From positions 1-9,892 of the forward strand of contig JAUMTV010000044.1 in the NCBI GenBank assembly GCA_030531025.1: 9,892 nucleotides of DNA. Direction: 5' to 3'. This DNA comes from Turicibacter sp. (GTDB lineage: Bacteria; Bacillota; Bacilli; MOL361; Turicibacteraceae). The translations under genes and the position numbers were made by a program. The notes below the pieces were generated by a model. That model did no database searches, was not told where the DNA came from, and was given only the letters and a program-made list of their open reading frames with translations. This document shows positions 1 to 9,115 of this stretch, in pieces. Numbering within the stretch: the first letter of the stretch is position 1; every line of letters starts with the position of its first letter.

Positions 1-3
1 TTA

Positions 4-31
4 TTGTTTGTTAAAAAAACTTATGTATAAT
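4..31 (+). promoter_or_regulatory. Possible promoter of the debranching-enzyme remnant
   Basis: A perfect TATAAT lies at 26-31, with a weak TTGTTT at 4-9 as the -35 box (16-nt spacer). It is followed by a purine-rich AAGGGGA at 61-67, eight bases before the ATG at 75. The -10 is good and the -35 poor, and AT-rich DNA produces such matches by chance. Confidence 0.35.
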
Positions 32-74
32 TTCATTATCAAAATATAACTTAGTAAAAGAAGGGGAAGAATAT

Positions 75-740
75 ATGTATAAGTATGGAAGAGGAATGTG
101 GAAAACAATAGAAGATGGTAATGAATTATCATGGGTAGTTGGTAATGGAATTGGTGGATATGCTAACCATACTGTTGCAGGTGGAGCTTCACAGGCTTTT
201 CATGGATATTTAGTAGCTTCATTAAATGCACCTGTAAATAGAAAACTTATACTTACAAGAGTGCAAGAGCAAATTATTATTAAAGATAGAGAGTATGATT
301 TAACATCTCAGTAATATATAGGAACTTCAAAAAATGGACAACAGTATTTAGAGCAGTTCATTTTGGATACGGTTCCAGAATATAGATATAGGGTTGAGGA
401 TGTTTATATAAATAAAAGTATAGCAATGGAGTATGGACATAATACTGTTGCTGTATGCTATGAAATTGAGAATGGTAGTGAGGAGGCTAAGTTAAATTTA
501 GTTCCATTATTTAATTATAGGGAAGCTGGAGAAACAAGTGAAAGATCAGAATTAAAATTTGATGTTAAGGTATGTGAAAAAACCTTAACATTAATACCAA
601 ATAACAATAAAGATATAAAAATAGAGTTTTATACATCAGAAGGTAGTTATTATGATAGAAGTTTAATTCCTACAAGTATGGCAACTCCAAATTATTTAAT
701 ATTTGATAGGGTTTTAATTTGTATATATATTATTAAATAA
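75..740 (+). pseudogene. Glycogen debranching enzyme (amylo-alpha-1,6-glucosidase) N-terminal remnant
   Basis: This is the remains of a bacterial glycogen debranching enzyme, which hydrolyses alpha-1,6 branch points of glycogen in the cytoplasm. The stretch from ATG 75 reads like the N-terminal domain of that family, including SWVVGNGIGGYANHT and the later EYRYRVEDVYI and YDRSLIPTSMATPNYLI. An in-frame TAA at 312-314 interrupts it. The same frame then continues at once with family-like sequence (YIGTSKNGQQYLEQF), so this is a nonsense mutation and not a frameshift. Resemblance stops near nt 700-710; about a dozen unrelated residues and a TAA at 738-740 follow. No frame nearby carries the continuation, so the catalytic C-terminal domain is gone: about 220 codons remain, where intact bacterial members usually have about 650. 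Conservation of what remains suggests recent decay. Family assignment is from memory of conserved motifs. Confidence 0.8.
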
Positions 741-767
741 TTATAAGTAAATAATATTATTAAAATA

Positions 768-796
768 TTGAACATATAACTAATGTATATGTTTAA
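768..796. repeat. Inverted repeat upstream of the small membrane protein gene
   Basis: AACATATA (771-778) and TATATGTT (786-793) form a perfect 8-bp stem with a 7-nt loop. A G-U and two A-U pairs can extend it to 11 pairs (768-778 with 786-796). No U-tract follows, so it does not look like an intrinsic terminator. It lies 20-30 bases before the ribosome binding site of the next gene, where an operator or leader hairpin would sit. In such AT-rich DNA it may be chance. Confidence 0.35.
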
Positions 797-826
797 GCAA
801 ACAAATTATATTGGAGGTAGGGTTAA

Positions 827-1081
827 ATGAATAAAAAAGAAAAAATTCTATTAGGAGCAGCATGTTTTTTTTCAGGAGTGGTAGCAGGTTTTTTAATAGC
901 ACCTATTAAAAAAGGTATTTATTGTGGTAATAACAATGGAAATAATTACGGGGAGAGCAATGAGGAGGGTGAAGAGAATGATGTAGATGAACTAGATAAA
1001 GTTTTAGATGAAGTTTTAGATGAGGTTAATGAGGCAATAAATAATGCAACAAAAGAAAAGAAGGAAGAGGTAGTAGATTAA
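827..1081 (+). CDS. Small membrane-anchored acidic protein (YtxH-like N-terminus), function unknown
   Basis: An 84-residue protein of unknown role. GGAGG at 813-817, nine bases before ATG 827, supports the start. After a short basic N-terminus, residues 7-27 form one hydrophobic, glycine-containing membrane helix ending in GFLIAPIKKG. The G-x-x-x-G spacing and the AP-K ending resemble YtxH-type small membrane proteins. A Cys-Gly/Asn-rich linker follows (CGNNNGNN, 33-40), then a strongly acidic tail. Residues 53-74 look like an amphipathic helix with a duplicated VLDE unit (59-62, 63-66), visible in the DNA as a repeated GTTTTAGATGA. The tail ends in a mixed-charge KEKKEE segment. The likely form is a single-pass anchor with a charged cytoplasmic tail. 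It sits alone between a pseudogene and lacZ, so context gives no function. A membrane-stress role like that proposed for some YtxH proteins is only a guess. Confidence 0.8.
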   Translation: MNKKEKILLGAACFFSGVVAGFLIAPIKKGIYCGNNNGNNYGESNEEGEENDVDELDKVLDEVLDEVNEAINNATKEKKEEVVD

Positions 1082-1098
1082 GAAGTAATATAAACAGA

Positions 1099-1136
1099 TA
1101 ACTTACAATATATACAAATTAATATATTGTAAGTTA
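1099..1136. repeat. Long perfect inverted repeat after the small membrane protein gene
   Basis: Bases 1099-1113 (TAACTTACAATATAT) pair perfectly with 1122-1136 around an 8-nt loop, giving a 15-bp stem that starts 17 bases after the stop codon. An A-run follows on the plus strand, and there is no T-run on either strand at the right place. It may be a transcript 3'-end stabiliser, a poor terminator, or an operator for the downstream lacZ region. The stem is too long to dismiss as chance, but its role is unresolved. Confidence 0.55.
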
Positions 1137-1215
1137 AAAAACATCCAATAATATTGAAAATATTAACAAAATATATAAATTTTAAATAAATGACTAGATT
1201 ATAAGATAAATATCG

Positions 1216-1224
1216 TGATAAAAT
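1216..1224 (+). promoter_or_regulatory. Possible extended -10 promoter element of lacZ
   Basis: TGATAAAAT at 1216-1224 fits an extended -10 (TG-N-TAAAAT). There is no good -35: the hexamer 17 bases upstream is AGATTA. A transcript starting near 1231 would carry a leader of about 60 nt. The 208-bp gap from 1082 to 1289 holds this element, the inverted repeat at 1099-1136 and the lacZ ribosome binding site, and I see nothing else in it. Confidence 0.3.
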
Positions 1225-1271
1225 ATAGATGATAAGTAAAAATATTATTATAAAAAATAAGAGGTAATTAG

Positions 1272-4295
<3,024 letters not shown>

Positions 4296-4388
4296 AAGTA
4301 TTTATATTATATCTATACAAGGAATATAAGCTAATGATATAGAAGAGTTTTTATATAGAATAGATATAAAAAAGAGAGGTTATATTAA

Positions 4389-5765
4389 ATGTCATTATTA
4401 ATAAAAAATGGAGTTATAGTTACTGCTAGTGATAAATATATTGGTGATATTTTTATTGAAAATGAAATTATAAAGGAAATAGGCTTAAATATTACTAGAG
4501 TAGCAGATGAAACAATTGATGCTAATGGAAAGTATGTTATTCCAGGTGGAATAGATATACACACTCATTTTAATTTACATGTAGGTAAGACTGTTGCTAA
4601 TGATGATTTTTATACTGGAACTATTGCAGCTGCTTGTGGAGGGACAACAAGTATTGTTGATCATATGGGATTTGGGCCAGAAGGATGTGATTTAAAACAT
4701 CAGGTTAATGTATACCATGAATATGCAGATAATAATGCTGTAGTAGATTATGGATTCCATGGAGTTATACAGCATGTTAATGATGAAATATTAGATGAAA
4801 TGAAGGAAATTATTGATGAGTGTGGAATCCAAAGCTTTAAGGGATATTTAACTTATGATTATAAAATAGATGATGATAAGGTGATAAGTGTTTTTGAAAG
4901 ATTAAAAGAATTAGGTGGAATAACAACAATACATTGTGAAAATCATGGAAGTATTCAGTATTTAAGAAAGAAGTTAATAGATAAAGGATTGAAAAGCCCT
5001 AAATATCATTGTTTAAGCAGGCCAGTAGAAGCAGAGGGGGAAGCTGTAAATAGAATGATTAAGTTAGCTAAAATTGCTAATTATGAAGGATTATATGTTG
5101 TTCATTTATCAACAAAAGATGGATTAGATTATATAAGAAAAGCAAGAGAAAGTGGACAAAATGTTTATGCAGAAACATGCCCTCAGTATTTATTGCTAGA
5201 TGAAAGTAAATATGAATTAGAAAATAATGAAGGGTTAAAATATATAATGAGTCCACCTCTTAGAAGTTCTGAGAACTGTGAAGCTTTATGGAAAGGGATT
5301 TATGATGGATATATACAAACTATAGCAACAGACCATTGTCCATTTTCATTTAATAGAGATAAACAGTTAGGAAAATCAGATTTTACTAAATGTCCTAATG
5401 GTGCACCTGGAGTTGAAGAGAGAATGGCATTAATTTTCTCTGAGGGTGTAATGAAAAAAAGAATAAGTATAAATAAATTTGTAGAGGTATGTTGTACAAA
5501 TCCAGCTAAGATATTTGGACTATATCCTAAAAAGGGAACGATAGCAGTTGGTAGTGATGCCGATATTACCATAATAGATCCTAATAAGGAGGTTACTTTG
5601 ACTACTGATAAACTTCATTCTAATGTAGATTATACAGCTTATGAAGGATTTAGCCTTAAGGGATACCCTATATTTACAATATTAAGAGGAAAGATAATTT
5701 CTAAAGATGGAGAGTTTGTAGGAAAAAAGGGGTATGGAAAGTATTTAAAAAGAAATAGGATATAA
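4389..5765 (+). CDS. hydA: Dihydropyrimidinase / D-hydantoinase family amidohydrolase
   Basis: Opens the ring of 5,6-dihydropyrimidines or hydantoins to N-carbamoyl amino acids (EC 3.5.2.2 type), in the cytoplasm, with a two-metal centre. At 458 residues it has the normal length and every metal ligand: His58 and His60 in GGIDIHTHF, the lysine that is carbamylated in this family (Lys151 in QSFKGYLTY), His182 in TIHCENHG, His239 in VVHLS and Asp315 in ATDHCPF. The late CPNGAPGVEERMAL is also typical of dihydropyrimidinases; the intact metal site argues against a dihydropyrimidinase-like structural protein. GAGAGG at 4374-4379, nine bases before ATG 4389, supports the start. It follows lacZ by 93 bases with no terminator seen between, so they may share a transcript. 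No dihydropyrimidine dehydrogenase, ureidopropionase or transporter is nearby, so the physiological substrate is uncertain. It has no terminator of its own. Confidence 0.92.
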   Translation: MSLLIKNGVIVTASDKYIGDIFIENEIIKEIGLNITRVADETIDANGKYVIPGGIDIHTHFNLHVGKTVANDDFYTGTIAAACGGTTSIVDHMGFGPEGCDLKHQVNVYHEYADNNAVVDYGFHGVIQHVNDEILDEMKEIIDECGIQSFKGYLTYDYKIDDDKVISVFERLKELGGITTIHCENHGSIQYLRKKLIDKGLKSPKYHCLSRPVEAEGEAVNRMIKLAKIANYEGLYVVHLSTKDGLDYIRKARESGQNVYAETCPQYLLLDESKYELENNEGLKYIMSPPLRSSENCEALWKGIYDGYIQTIATDHCPFSFNRDKQLGKSDFTKCPNGAPGVEERMALIFSEGVMKKRISINKFVEVCCTNPAKIFGLYPKKGTIAVGSDADITIIDPNKEVTLTTDKLHSNVDYTAYEGFSLKGYPIFTILRGKIISKDGEFVGKKGYGKYLKRNRI

Positions 5766-5772
5766 GAAATGA

Positions 5773-5801
5773 TTGACACATAAATAATATAATAGTATAA
5801 T
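5773..5801 (+). promoter_or_regulatory. Strong sigma-A-type promoter of the mntP riboswitch transcript
   Basis: TTGACA at 5773-5778 and TATAAT at 5796-5801 are both perfect, with the ideal 17-nt spacer. The expected start is near 5807-5808, only three or four bases before the first paired base of the riboswitch. The -35 box begins seven bases after the hydA stop codon. Confidence 0.9.
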
Positions 5802-5807
5802 GTATTA

Positions 5808-5938
5808 GTCCTGTGAGGGAGTAGTTAGCATGTAAATGTGGTTAGGTCAACATAATGATTTTGAATGAAATCTGGCTTAATCTTAAATAACGAGACTCAT
5901 GGATGCTTTTTTGCATCCATGAATCTCGTTATTTTTTT
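5808..5938 (+). ncRNA. Manganese (yybP-ykoY) riboswitch with expression platform
   Basis: This leader carries the conserved pieces of the yybP-ykoY class in order: GGGAGTAG (5817-5824), GTCAACA (5846-5852), TCTGGC (5871-5876) and CGAGAC (5891-5896). Pairings I can draw are: closing stem 5811-5817 (CTGTGAG) with 5896-5902 (CTCATGG), including G-U pairs; next stem 5824-5827 (GTTA) with 5888-5891 (TAAC); hairpin 5828-5831 with 5836-5839; an arm 5840-5844 with 5878-5882; and hairpin GATTT/AAATC at 5857-5861/5868-5872. The closing stem's 3' strand is part of the terminator's 5' arm, so the two folds exclude each other. Ligand-stabilised closing would prevent termination, fitting the known Mn(II)-ON behaviour of the class and the mntP gene that follows. 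Confidence 0.93.
5885..5938 (+). terminator. Riboswitch-controlled intrinsic terminator upstream of mntP
   Basis: Bases 5885-5906 pair with 5913-5934 around a TTTTTT loop with one C-A mismatch, and a T-run at 5932-5938 follows. It is by far the strongest hairpin in the window. Its 5' arm contains the conserved CGAGAC and the closing strand of the aptamer, so it is the OFF state of the switch. As no other terminator follows hydA, it probably also stops hydA transcripts. Confidence 0.93.
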
Positions 5939-5974
5939 GTATATAAGTAAAAAAATAAGAGAAAATAATAAGTG

Positions 5975-5979
5975 AGGAG
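5975..5979 (+). promoter_or_regulatory. Ribosome binding site that decides the mntP start
   Basis: AGGAG at 5975-5979 lies seven bases before ATG 5987. The upstream in-frame GTG at 5972 overlaps this site and the ATG at 5981 is one base from it, so neither can use it. ATG 5987 is therefore the start. Confidence 0.85.
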
Positions 5980-5986
5980 AATGATT

Positions 5987-6631
5987 ATGAACATTATTAC
6001 AATTGTACTTACAGCAATTGCTTTATCAATGGATGCATTTGCTGTATCAGTTACCAAAGGAATGACTTTGAAAAATTTAACTAAAGGAATAGCTATAAGA
6101 ATAGCTTTATTCTTTGGAGTTTTTCAAGCAGTAATGCCATTAATTGGATGGATGTTAGGAATAAGCTTTCAAGGATATATAAAAGCTATAGATCATTGGA
6201 TTGCTTTAATATTACTATCAATTTTAGGTGGTAAGATGATTTATGAGTTTTATGAGAATCGTAAAGAAGTAATTACTGAAAAAGAAGAAGCTGCAAATGA
6301 AGCAAGTACTACTTTAGAAGAGGAAGAAAAAAGTAAAAGTGAGTTATCAAATAAGGAATTAACTACTCTTGCTATTGCTACAAGCATAGATGCTTTAGCT
6401 ATTGGAGTAAGTTTTGCATTTTTAAATGTTAACATAGTTTCTTCATCATTAATTATTGGATTAATAACATTTATAGTCTGTTTTATTGGTGTTATTGCAG
6501 GTAAGAAAATTGGTGGAGTATTTAAAGATTATGCTGAACTTATAGGTGGAATTATTCTTATTCTTATAGGTATAAATATTTTTAATGAACATACAGGATT
6601 TATAATGAATTTAATACACAGTATTTTTTAG
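5987..6631 (+). CDS. mntP: Manganese efflux pump MntP
   Basis: Exports Mn(II) across the cytoplasmic membrane to prevent manganese toxicity. The protein has 214 residues from ATG 5987, close to the usual length of about 190 plus a longer central loop. It has the two-fold repeat of the MntP (former DUF204) family: each half carries an aspartate motif in a membrane helix, SMDAFAVS (Asp16) and SIDALAIG (Asp135). Hydrophobic helices flank a highly charged, Glu-rich cytoplasmic linker at about residues 84-125. The helix with IAGKKIGG in the second half is also typical. Control is by the Mn riboswitch directly upstream, which makes this one of the surest functional calls here. A terminator follows, so it is a single-gene unit, apart from possible readthrough from hydA. 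The linker is longer than I remember for E. coli MntP, but such loops vary. Confidence 0.96.
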   Translation: MNIITIVLTAIALSMDAFAVSVTKGMTLKNLTKGIAIRIALFFGVFQAVMPLIGWMLGISFQGYIKAIDHWIALILLSILGGKMIYEFYENRKEVITEKEEAANEASTTLEEEEKSKSELSNKELTTLAIATSIDALAIGVSFAFLNVNIVSSSLIIGLITFIVCFIGVIAGKKIGGVFKDYAELIGGIILILIGINIFNEHTGFIMNLIHSIF

Positions 6632-6636
6632 TAAAG

Positions 6637-6671
6637 TAAGCTGTCTCATAAAGGGGCAGCTTAAATTTTTT
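6637..6671 (+). terminator. Intrinsic terminator of mntP
   Basis: TAAGCTGTCTC (6637-6647) pairs with GGGGCAGCTTA (6653-6663) with two G-U pairs and a 5-nt loop. A T-run at 6666-6671 follows. It begins six bases after the mntP stop. Confidence 0.88.
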
Positions 6672-6724
6672 GTTGGAGTTGCATTTATGATTAAAGGTAT
6701 ATTAGAATTTATAAGAAAATAATG

Positions 6725-6753
6725 TTGTAATTTAGAGATATAAAAATTAAAAT
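6725..6753 (+). promoter_or_regulatory. Possible promoter of the GNAT gene
   Basis: TTGTAA (6725-6730) and TAAAAT (6748-6753) are 17 bases apart, matching 4/6 and 5/6 of the consensus. The -10 overlaps an AT inverted repeat, 6740-6748 with 6751-6759. A start near 6760 would leave a 30-nt leader containing the GGAGG site. The strong mntP terminator upstream makes a separate promoter likely here. Confidence 0.45.
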
Positions 6754-6789
6754 TTTTATTAGGCAGAAGAAAAGTTTGGAGGTATAGAT

Positions 6790-7341
6790 TTGAATATTAG
6801 ATTAAGATTAAAAAGAAAAGATGAAGTAGAAGTTAAAGCGGAATTAAAAGAATTAACTATATCTTATTTAGATAAAATTATGGAATTACAAAAAATAATA
6901 ATAGATGGACTTGAAAATAAAGAGTTATATGCTGATACAGAAAGAGAAGAGTTTGAAGAATATATAAAGAAAAATGGAAAGATACTTGGATGTGTTACAG
7001 AAGATGACGAGCTTATTGCAATGGGAGTTTATGCTAAAAAGGGTTATGATAAATCTAACTATGGCTATGACATAGGATTAGATAATGAAGAATTATTAAA
7101 GGTAGGACAAATAGAATCTACTGTAGTCAAGGAAGCGTATAGAGGAAATAAGCTTCAAAAAATAATATGTGAAGAATTGGAGAAAATTGCTGTAAAAGAA
7201 GATACTAAGATATTATGTGCTACAGCATCACCATATAATGAGTTTAGTGTAAATACATTTAAGAGTTTAGGTTATGAAATTAAACAAGATAAGTTAAAAT
7301 ATGGTGGATTAAGAAGATATGTTTTAGCAAAGAGAGTTTAA
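6790..7341 (+). CDS. GNAT-family N-acetyltransferase, substrate unknown
   Basis: A 183-residue cytoplasmic acyl-CoA-dependent acetyltransferase. The TTG start at 6790 is chosen because GGAGG at 6778-6782 sits seven bases before it and the next in-frame ATG is far into the domain. The N-terminal 20 or so residues are highly charged and precede the GNAT fold. Motif A for acetyl-CoA binding is visible in ESTVVKEAYRGNKLQKI, with Arg118-Gly119 at the pyrophosphate loop. The loop reads RGNKLQ and not the classical RGxGxG, a variant I remember from other GNAT proteins. Near the C-terminus, ASPYNEFSVNTFKSLGYE is the usual NxxSxxxfkklGFe-like motif B region. Neighbours (mntP upstream, a cell-wall hydrolase downstream) give no substrate. 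No clear terminator follows, so transcription may continue into the hydrolase gene. Small-molecule, peptide or protein N-terminal acetylation are all possible. Confidence 0.85.
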   Translation: MNIRLRLKRKDEVEVKAELKELTISYLDKIMELQKIIIDGLENKELYADTEREEFEEYIKKNGKILGCVTEDDELIAMGVYAKKGYDKSNYGYDIGLDNEELLKVGQIESTVVKEAYRGNKLQKIICEELEKIAVKEDTKILCATASPYNEFSVNTFKSLGYEIKQDKLKYGGLRRYVLAKRV

Positions 7342-7384
7342 TTTGTTTAAAATAATAAAAAATAAGAATAATATGCTAAAAAAT

Positions 7385-7414
7385 ATGGCAAATTAAAGTG
7401 AAAAAATATATAAT
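7385..7414 (+). promoter_or_regulatory. Possible promoter of the SH3b-NlpC/P60 gene
   Basis: A perfect TATAAT at 7409-7414 has ATGGCA (7385-7390, 4/6, 18-nt spacer) as a tentative -35. A second candidate is the extended -10 TGTTAAAAT at 7421-7429. AGGGG at 7446-7450 is the only ribosome-binding-like sequence, 13 bases before the ATG at 7464, which is longer than usual. Confidence 0.35.
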
Positions 7415-7463
7415 TTATTATGTTAAAATATATTTTTAAATAGGCAGGGGATGTAAAGAAAAA

Positions 7464-9014
7464 ATGCAGAGAAAAAAGCTGAAAAAGATAATTGCTATTT
7501 CTGGTGTTGTTGGAACTATTTTATCTGTTAAAACTATACCAGCTAGTGCTACAGAAATAAATAGTGGATTGGAAGTAGCATCCATAAGCAAAGGACAAGT
7601 TATAAATGTAACTTCAACTTTAAGAATTAGAGAGTCAGCAAGTACAAGCTCATCAGTGTTAGGAACTATGATGAATGGTAGTACATTTGACATTATTTCT
7701 AAAAGTGGAAGTTGGTATCAAATTAAGTACAACGGAATAACTGGTTATGTTCATGGAGATTATGTAAGTGAGGTTGCGTCATCTTCAGCAATATTAACAA
7801 AAGGTAAGGTTTATAACGTATCTACCAATTTAAGAGTAAGAAGTGGAGCGTCTACAAGTTCATCAATATTAGGATATCTTACTAACAATACTGAAGTAAC
7901 TATAGTTGGATCAGAAGGAGAATGGTATAAGATACAATATAACAATGGATATGGTTATGTAAGTAAAGAATATATCACAACTAATGGATCTTCAACTAAT
8001 AACACAGAAAGCAATAATACAGGAAGTAATAACACAGGAAATTCTGATTATTCAGAAACGCAAGGTAAAGTTTATAATGTATCTACTAATTTAAGAGTAA
8101 GAAGTGGAGCGTCTACAAGTTCATCAATATTAGGATATCTTACTAATAATGCTAAAGTAACTATAGTTGGATTAGAAGGAGAATGGTATAAAATAAAATA
8201 TAACAATGGATATGGTTATGTAAGTAAAGAATATATCACAACTAATGGAGATTCAACAAATAACACAGAAAATAATAATACAGGAAATAATAATACAGGA
8301 AATTCTGATTCTTCAGAAACAATGAATGCTGTAGGAGTTGTTACAAATGTTTCTTCTAATCTAAGAGTAAGAAAGCAACCTTCTTCAAGTGCGGTAGTAC
8401 TAGGATATTTATTAAACAATGAAAATGTTAATATAACTGGAAAAGAAGGAAGCTGGTATAAAATTAATTTTAAAGGGTCAGTAGGTTATGTTAGTGTAGA
8501 TTATATAAAAATATCTGGTGAAAGTGATAGTAATAATGTAGCCAATAACAGTAATCCGTCTGTTTCTAATGCATATAGCATTGTATTAGAGGAATTAAAA
8601 TCTCATATTGGATCTCCATATGCTTATGGTGGTTCAGGAGAATTAGTTACTAGTGTATCAATACAAACATTAAAAAATATATTCCCAGATTATGCTTCAG
8701 CAGGTAAGTATGATACTTTATATCAATATGTTGATAGTGGATTAAGAATGTTCGATTGTTCTGGATTTATGCAATGGGGATTTAGCAAAGCTAATATAAG
8801 TATTGGAAGAACAACTTATGATCAAATAAAAAGCGGGGTAGAAGTAGCATTAGATGATGTACAACCAGGAGATTTATTATTCTATAGTAATTTAGGACAT
8901 GTTGGTATGTATATAGGAAATGGGCAATGGATAGAATCGCCAAATCATGGGAAGACTATAAGAATAACTAATGTTCCATGGAGTTCAATTGGACGAGCTA
9001 GAAGGGTTCTATAA
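7464..9014 (+). CDS. Secreted cell-wall hydrolase: four SH3b domains plus NlpC/P60 peptidase
   Basis: Probably an exported peptidoglycan endopeptidase cutting stem peptides during wall turnover; the exact bond is unknown. Of 516 residues, 1-29 are a signal peptide (basic MQRKKLKK, hydrophobic core, cleavage probably after PASA). Four SH3b wall-binding domains follow at about 42-103, 112-173, 199-260 and 289-351, each with the N-V-[ST]-x-x-L-R-[IV]-R and W-Y-x-I-x-[FY] pattern. Asn/Thr-rich linkers (NNTGS type) separate the second to fourth. The NlpC/P60 domain runs from about 370 to the end, with Cys432 in FDCSGF, His479 in GHVGMYIG and His495 in SPNHGK as the probable triad. About 39 residues separate YGG (388-390) from FDC, against roughly 8 in simple family members, so there is an insertion before the active-site cysteine. 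Domains 2 and 3 are near-identical. No LPxTG or transmembrane anchor is present, so attachment should be by the SH3b domains. Confidence 0.92.
   Translation: MQRKKLKKIIAISGVVGTILSVKTIPASATEINSGLEVASISKGQVINVTSTLRIRESASTSSSVLGTMMNGSTFDIISKSGSWYQIKYNGITGYVHGDYVSEVASSSAILTKGKVYNVSTNLRVRSGASTSSSILGYLTNNTEVTIVGSEGEWYKIQYNNGYGYVSKEYITTNGSSTNNTESNNTGSNNTGNSDYSETQGKVYNVSTNLRVRSGASTSSSILGYLTNNAKVTIVGLEGEWYKIKYNNGYGYVSKEYITTNGDSTNNTENNNTGNNNTGNSDSSETMNAVGVVTNVSSNLRVRKQPSSSAVVLGYLLNNENVNITGKEGSWYKINFKGSVGYVSVDYIKISGESDSNNVANNSNPSVSNAYSIVLEELKSHIGSPYAYGGSGELVTSVSIQTLKNIFPDYASAGKYDTLYQYVDSGLRMFDCSGFMQWGFSKANISIGRTTYDQIKSGVEVALDDVQPGDLLFYSNLGHVGMYIGNGQWIESPNHGKTIRITNVPWSSIGRARRVL
7801..8321 (+). repeat. 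Tandem 261-bp duplication encoding SH3b domains 2 and 3
   Basis: The unit from about 7801 to 8061 recurs from about 8062 to 8321 with a period of 261 bases (87 codons), including its Asn/Thr-rich linker. Long stretches are identical, such as the segment around GTAAGAAGTGGAGCG and the one around TATAACAATGGATATGG, and most differences are single bases. The duplication is in frame and recent compared with domains 1 and 4, which are much more diverged. Confidence 0.9.
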
Positions 9015-9075
9015 AATTTATTTAGTGATTTAAAAAAAGCATTATCTTAAAATTTTTATAATAACTTAATTTAAT

Positions 9076-9108
9076 AAAAAACTGTATCAAAATCTGATAC
9101 AGTTTTTT
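9076..9108. terminator. Bidirectional terminator between the converging hydrolase and ldh genes
   Basis: ACTGTATCA (9081-9089) pairs perfectly with TGATACAGT (9095-9103) around a 5-nt loop. An A-run lies upstream (9076-9080) and a T-run downstream (9103-9108), so it can terminate on both strands. It lies 66 bases after the hydrolase stop and 12 bases after the ldh stop in its own direction. Confidence 0.9.
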
Positions 9109-9115
9109 ATTGATT

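Noticed and set aside
363..740. The stretch after the TAA at 312 as an independent gene starting at TTG 363
   Set aside because: It is in the same frame as the upstream part and continues the same protein family without a gap, with no ribosome binding site at 363. It is the second half of a pseudogene.
1099..1136. Inverted repeat as an intrinsic terminator
   Set aside because: No T-run follows the stem on either strand, so it is listed only as a repeat.
4307..4369. TTATATCTAT / ATAGATATAA inverted repeat between lacZ and hydA as a terminator
   Set aside because: The arms are 43 bases apart, the sequence is almost pure A/T and no T-run follows. Chance pairing is likely.
5788..5793. Second TATAAT upstream of mntP as the -10
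   Set aside because: It is only nine bases from the TTGACA box. The one at 5796-5801 has the ideal 17-base spacing.
5972..5989. GTG 5972 or ATG 5981 as the mntP start
   Set aside because: Both overlap or abut the AGGAG site; only ATG 5987 has proper spacing, and it gives the usual N-terminus of the family.
7981..8310. Short AACACAGG/AATACAGG repeats as a CRISPR-like or mobile repeat
   Set aside because: They are in-frame codons of Asn/Thr/Gly linkers between SH3b domains and have no spacer structure.
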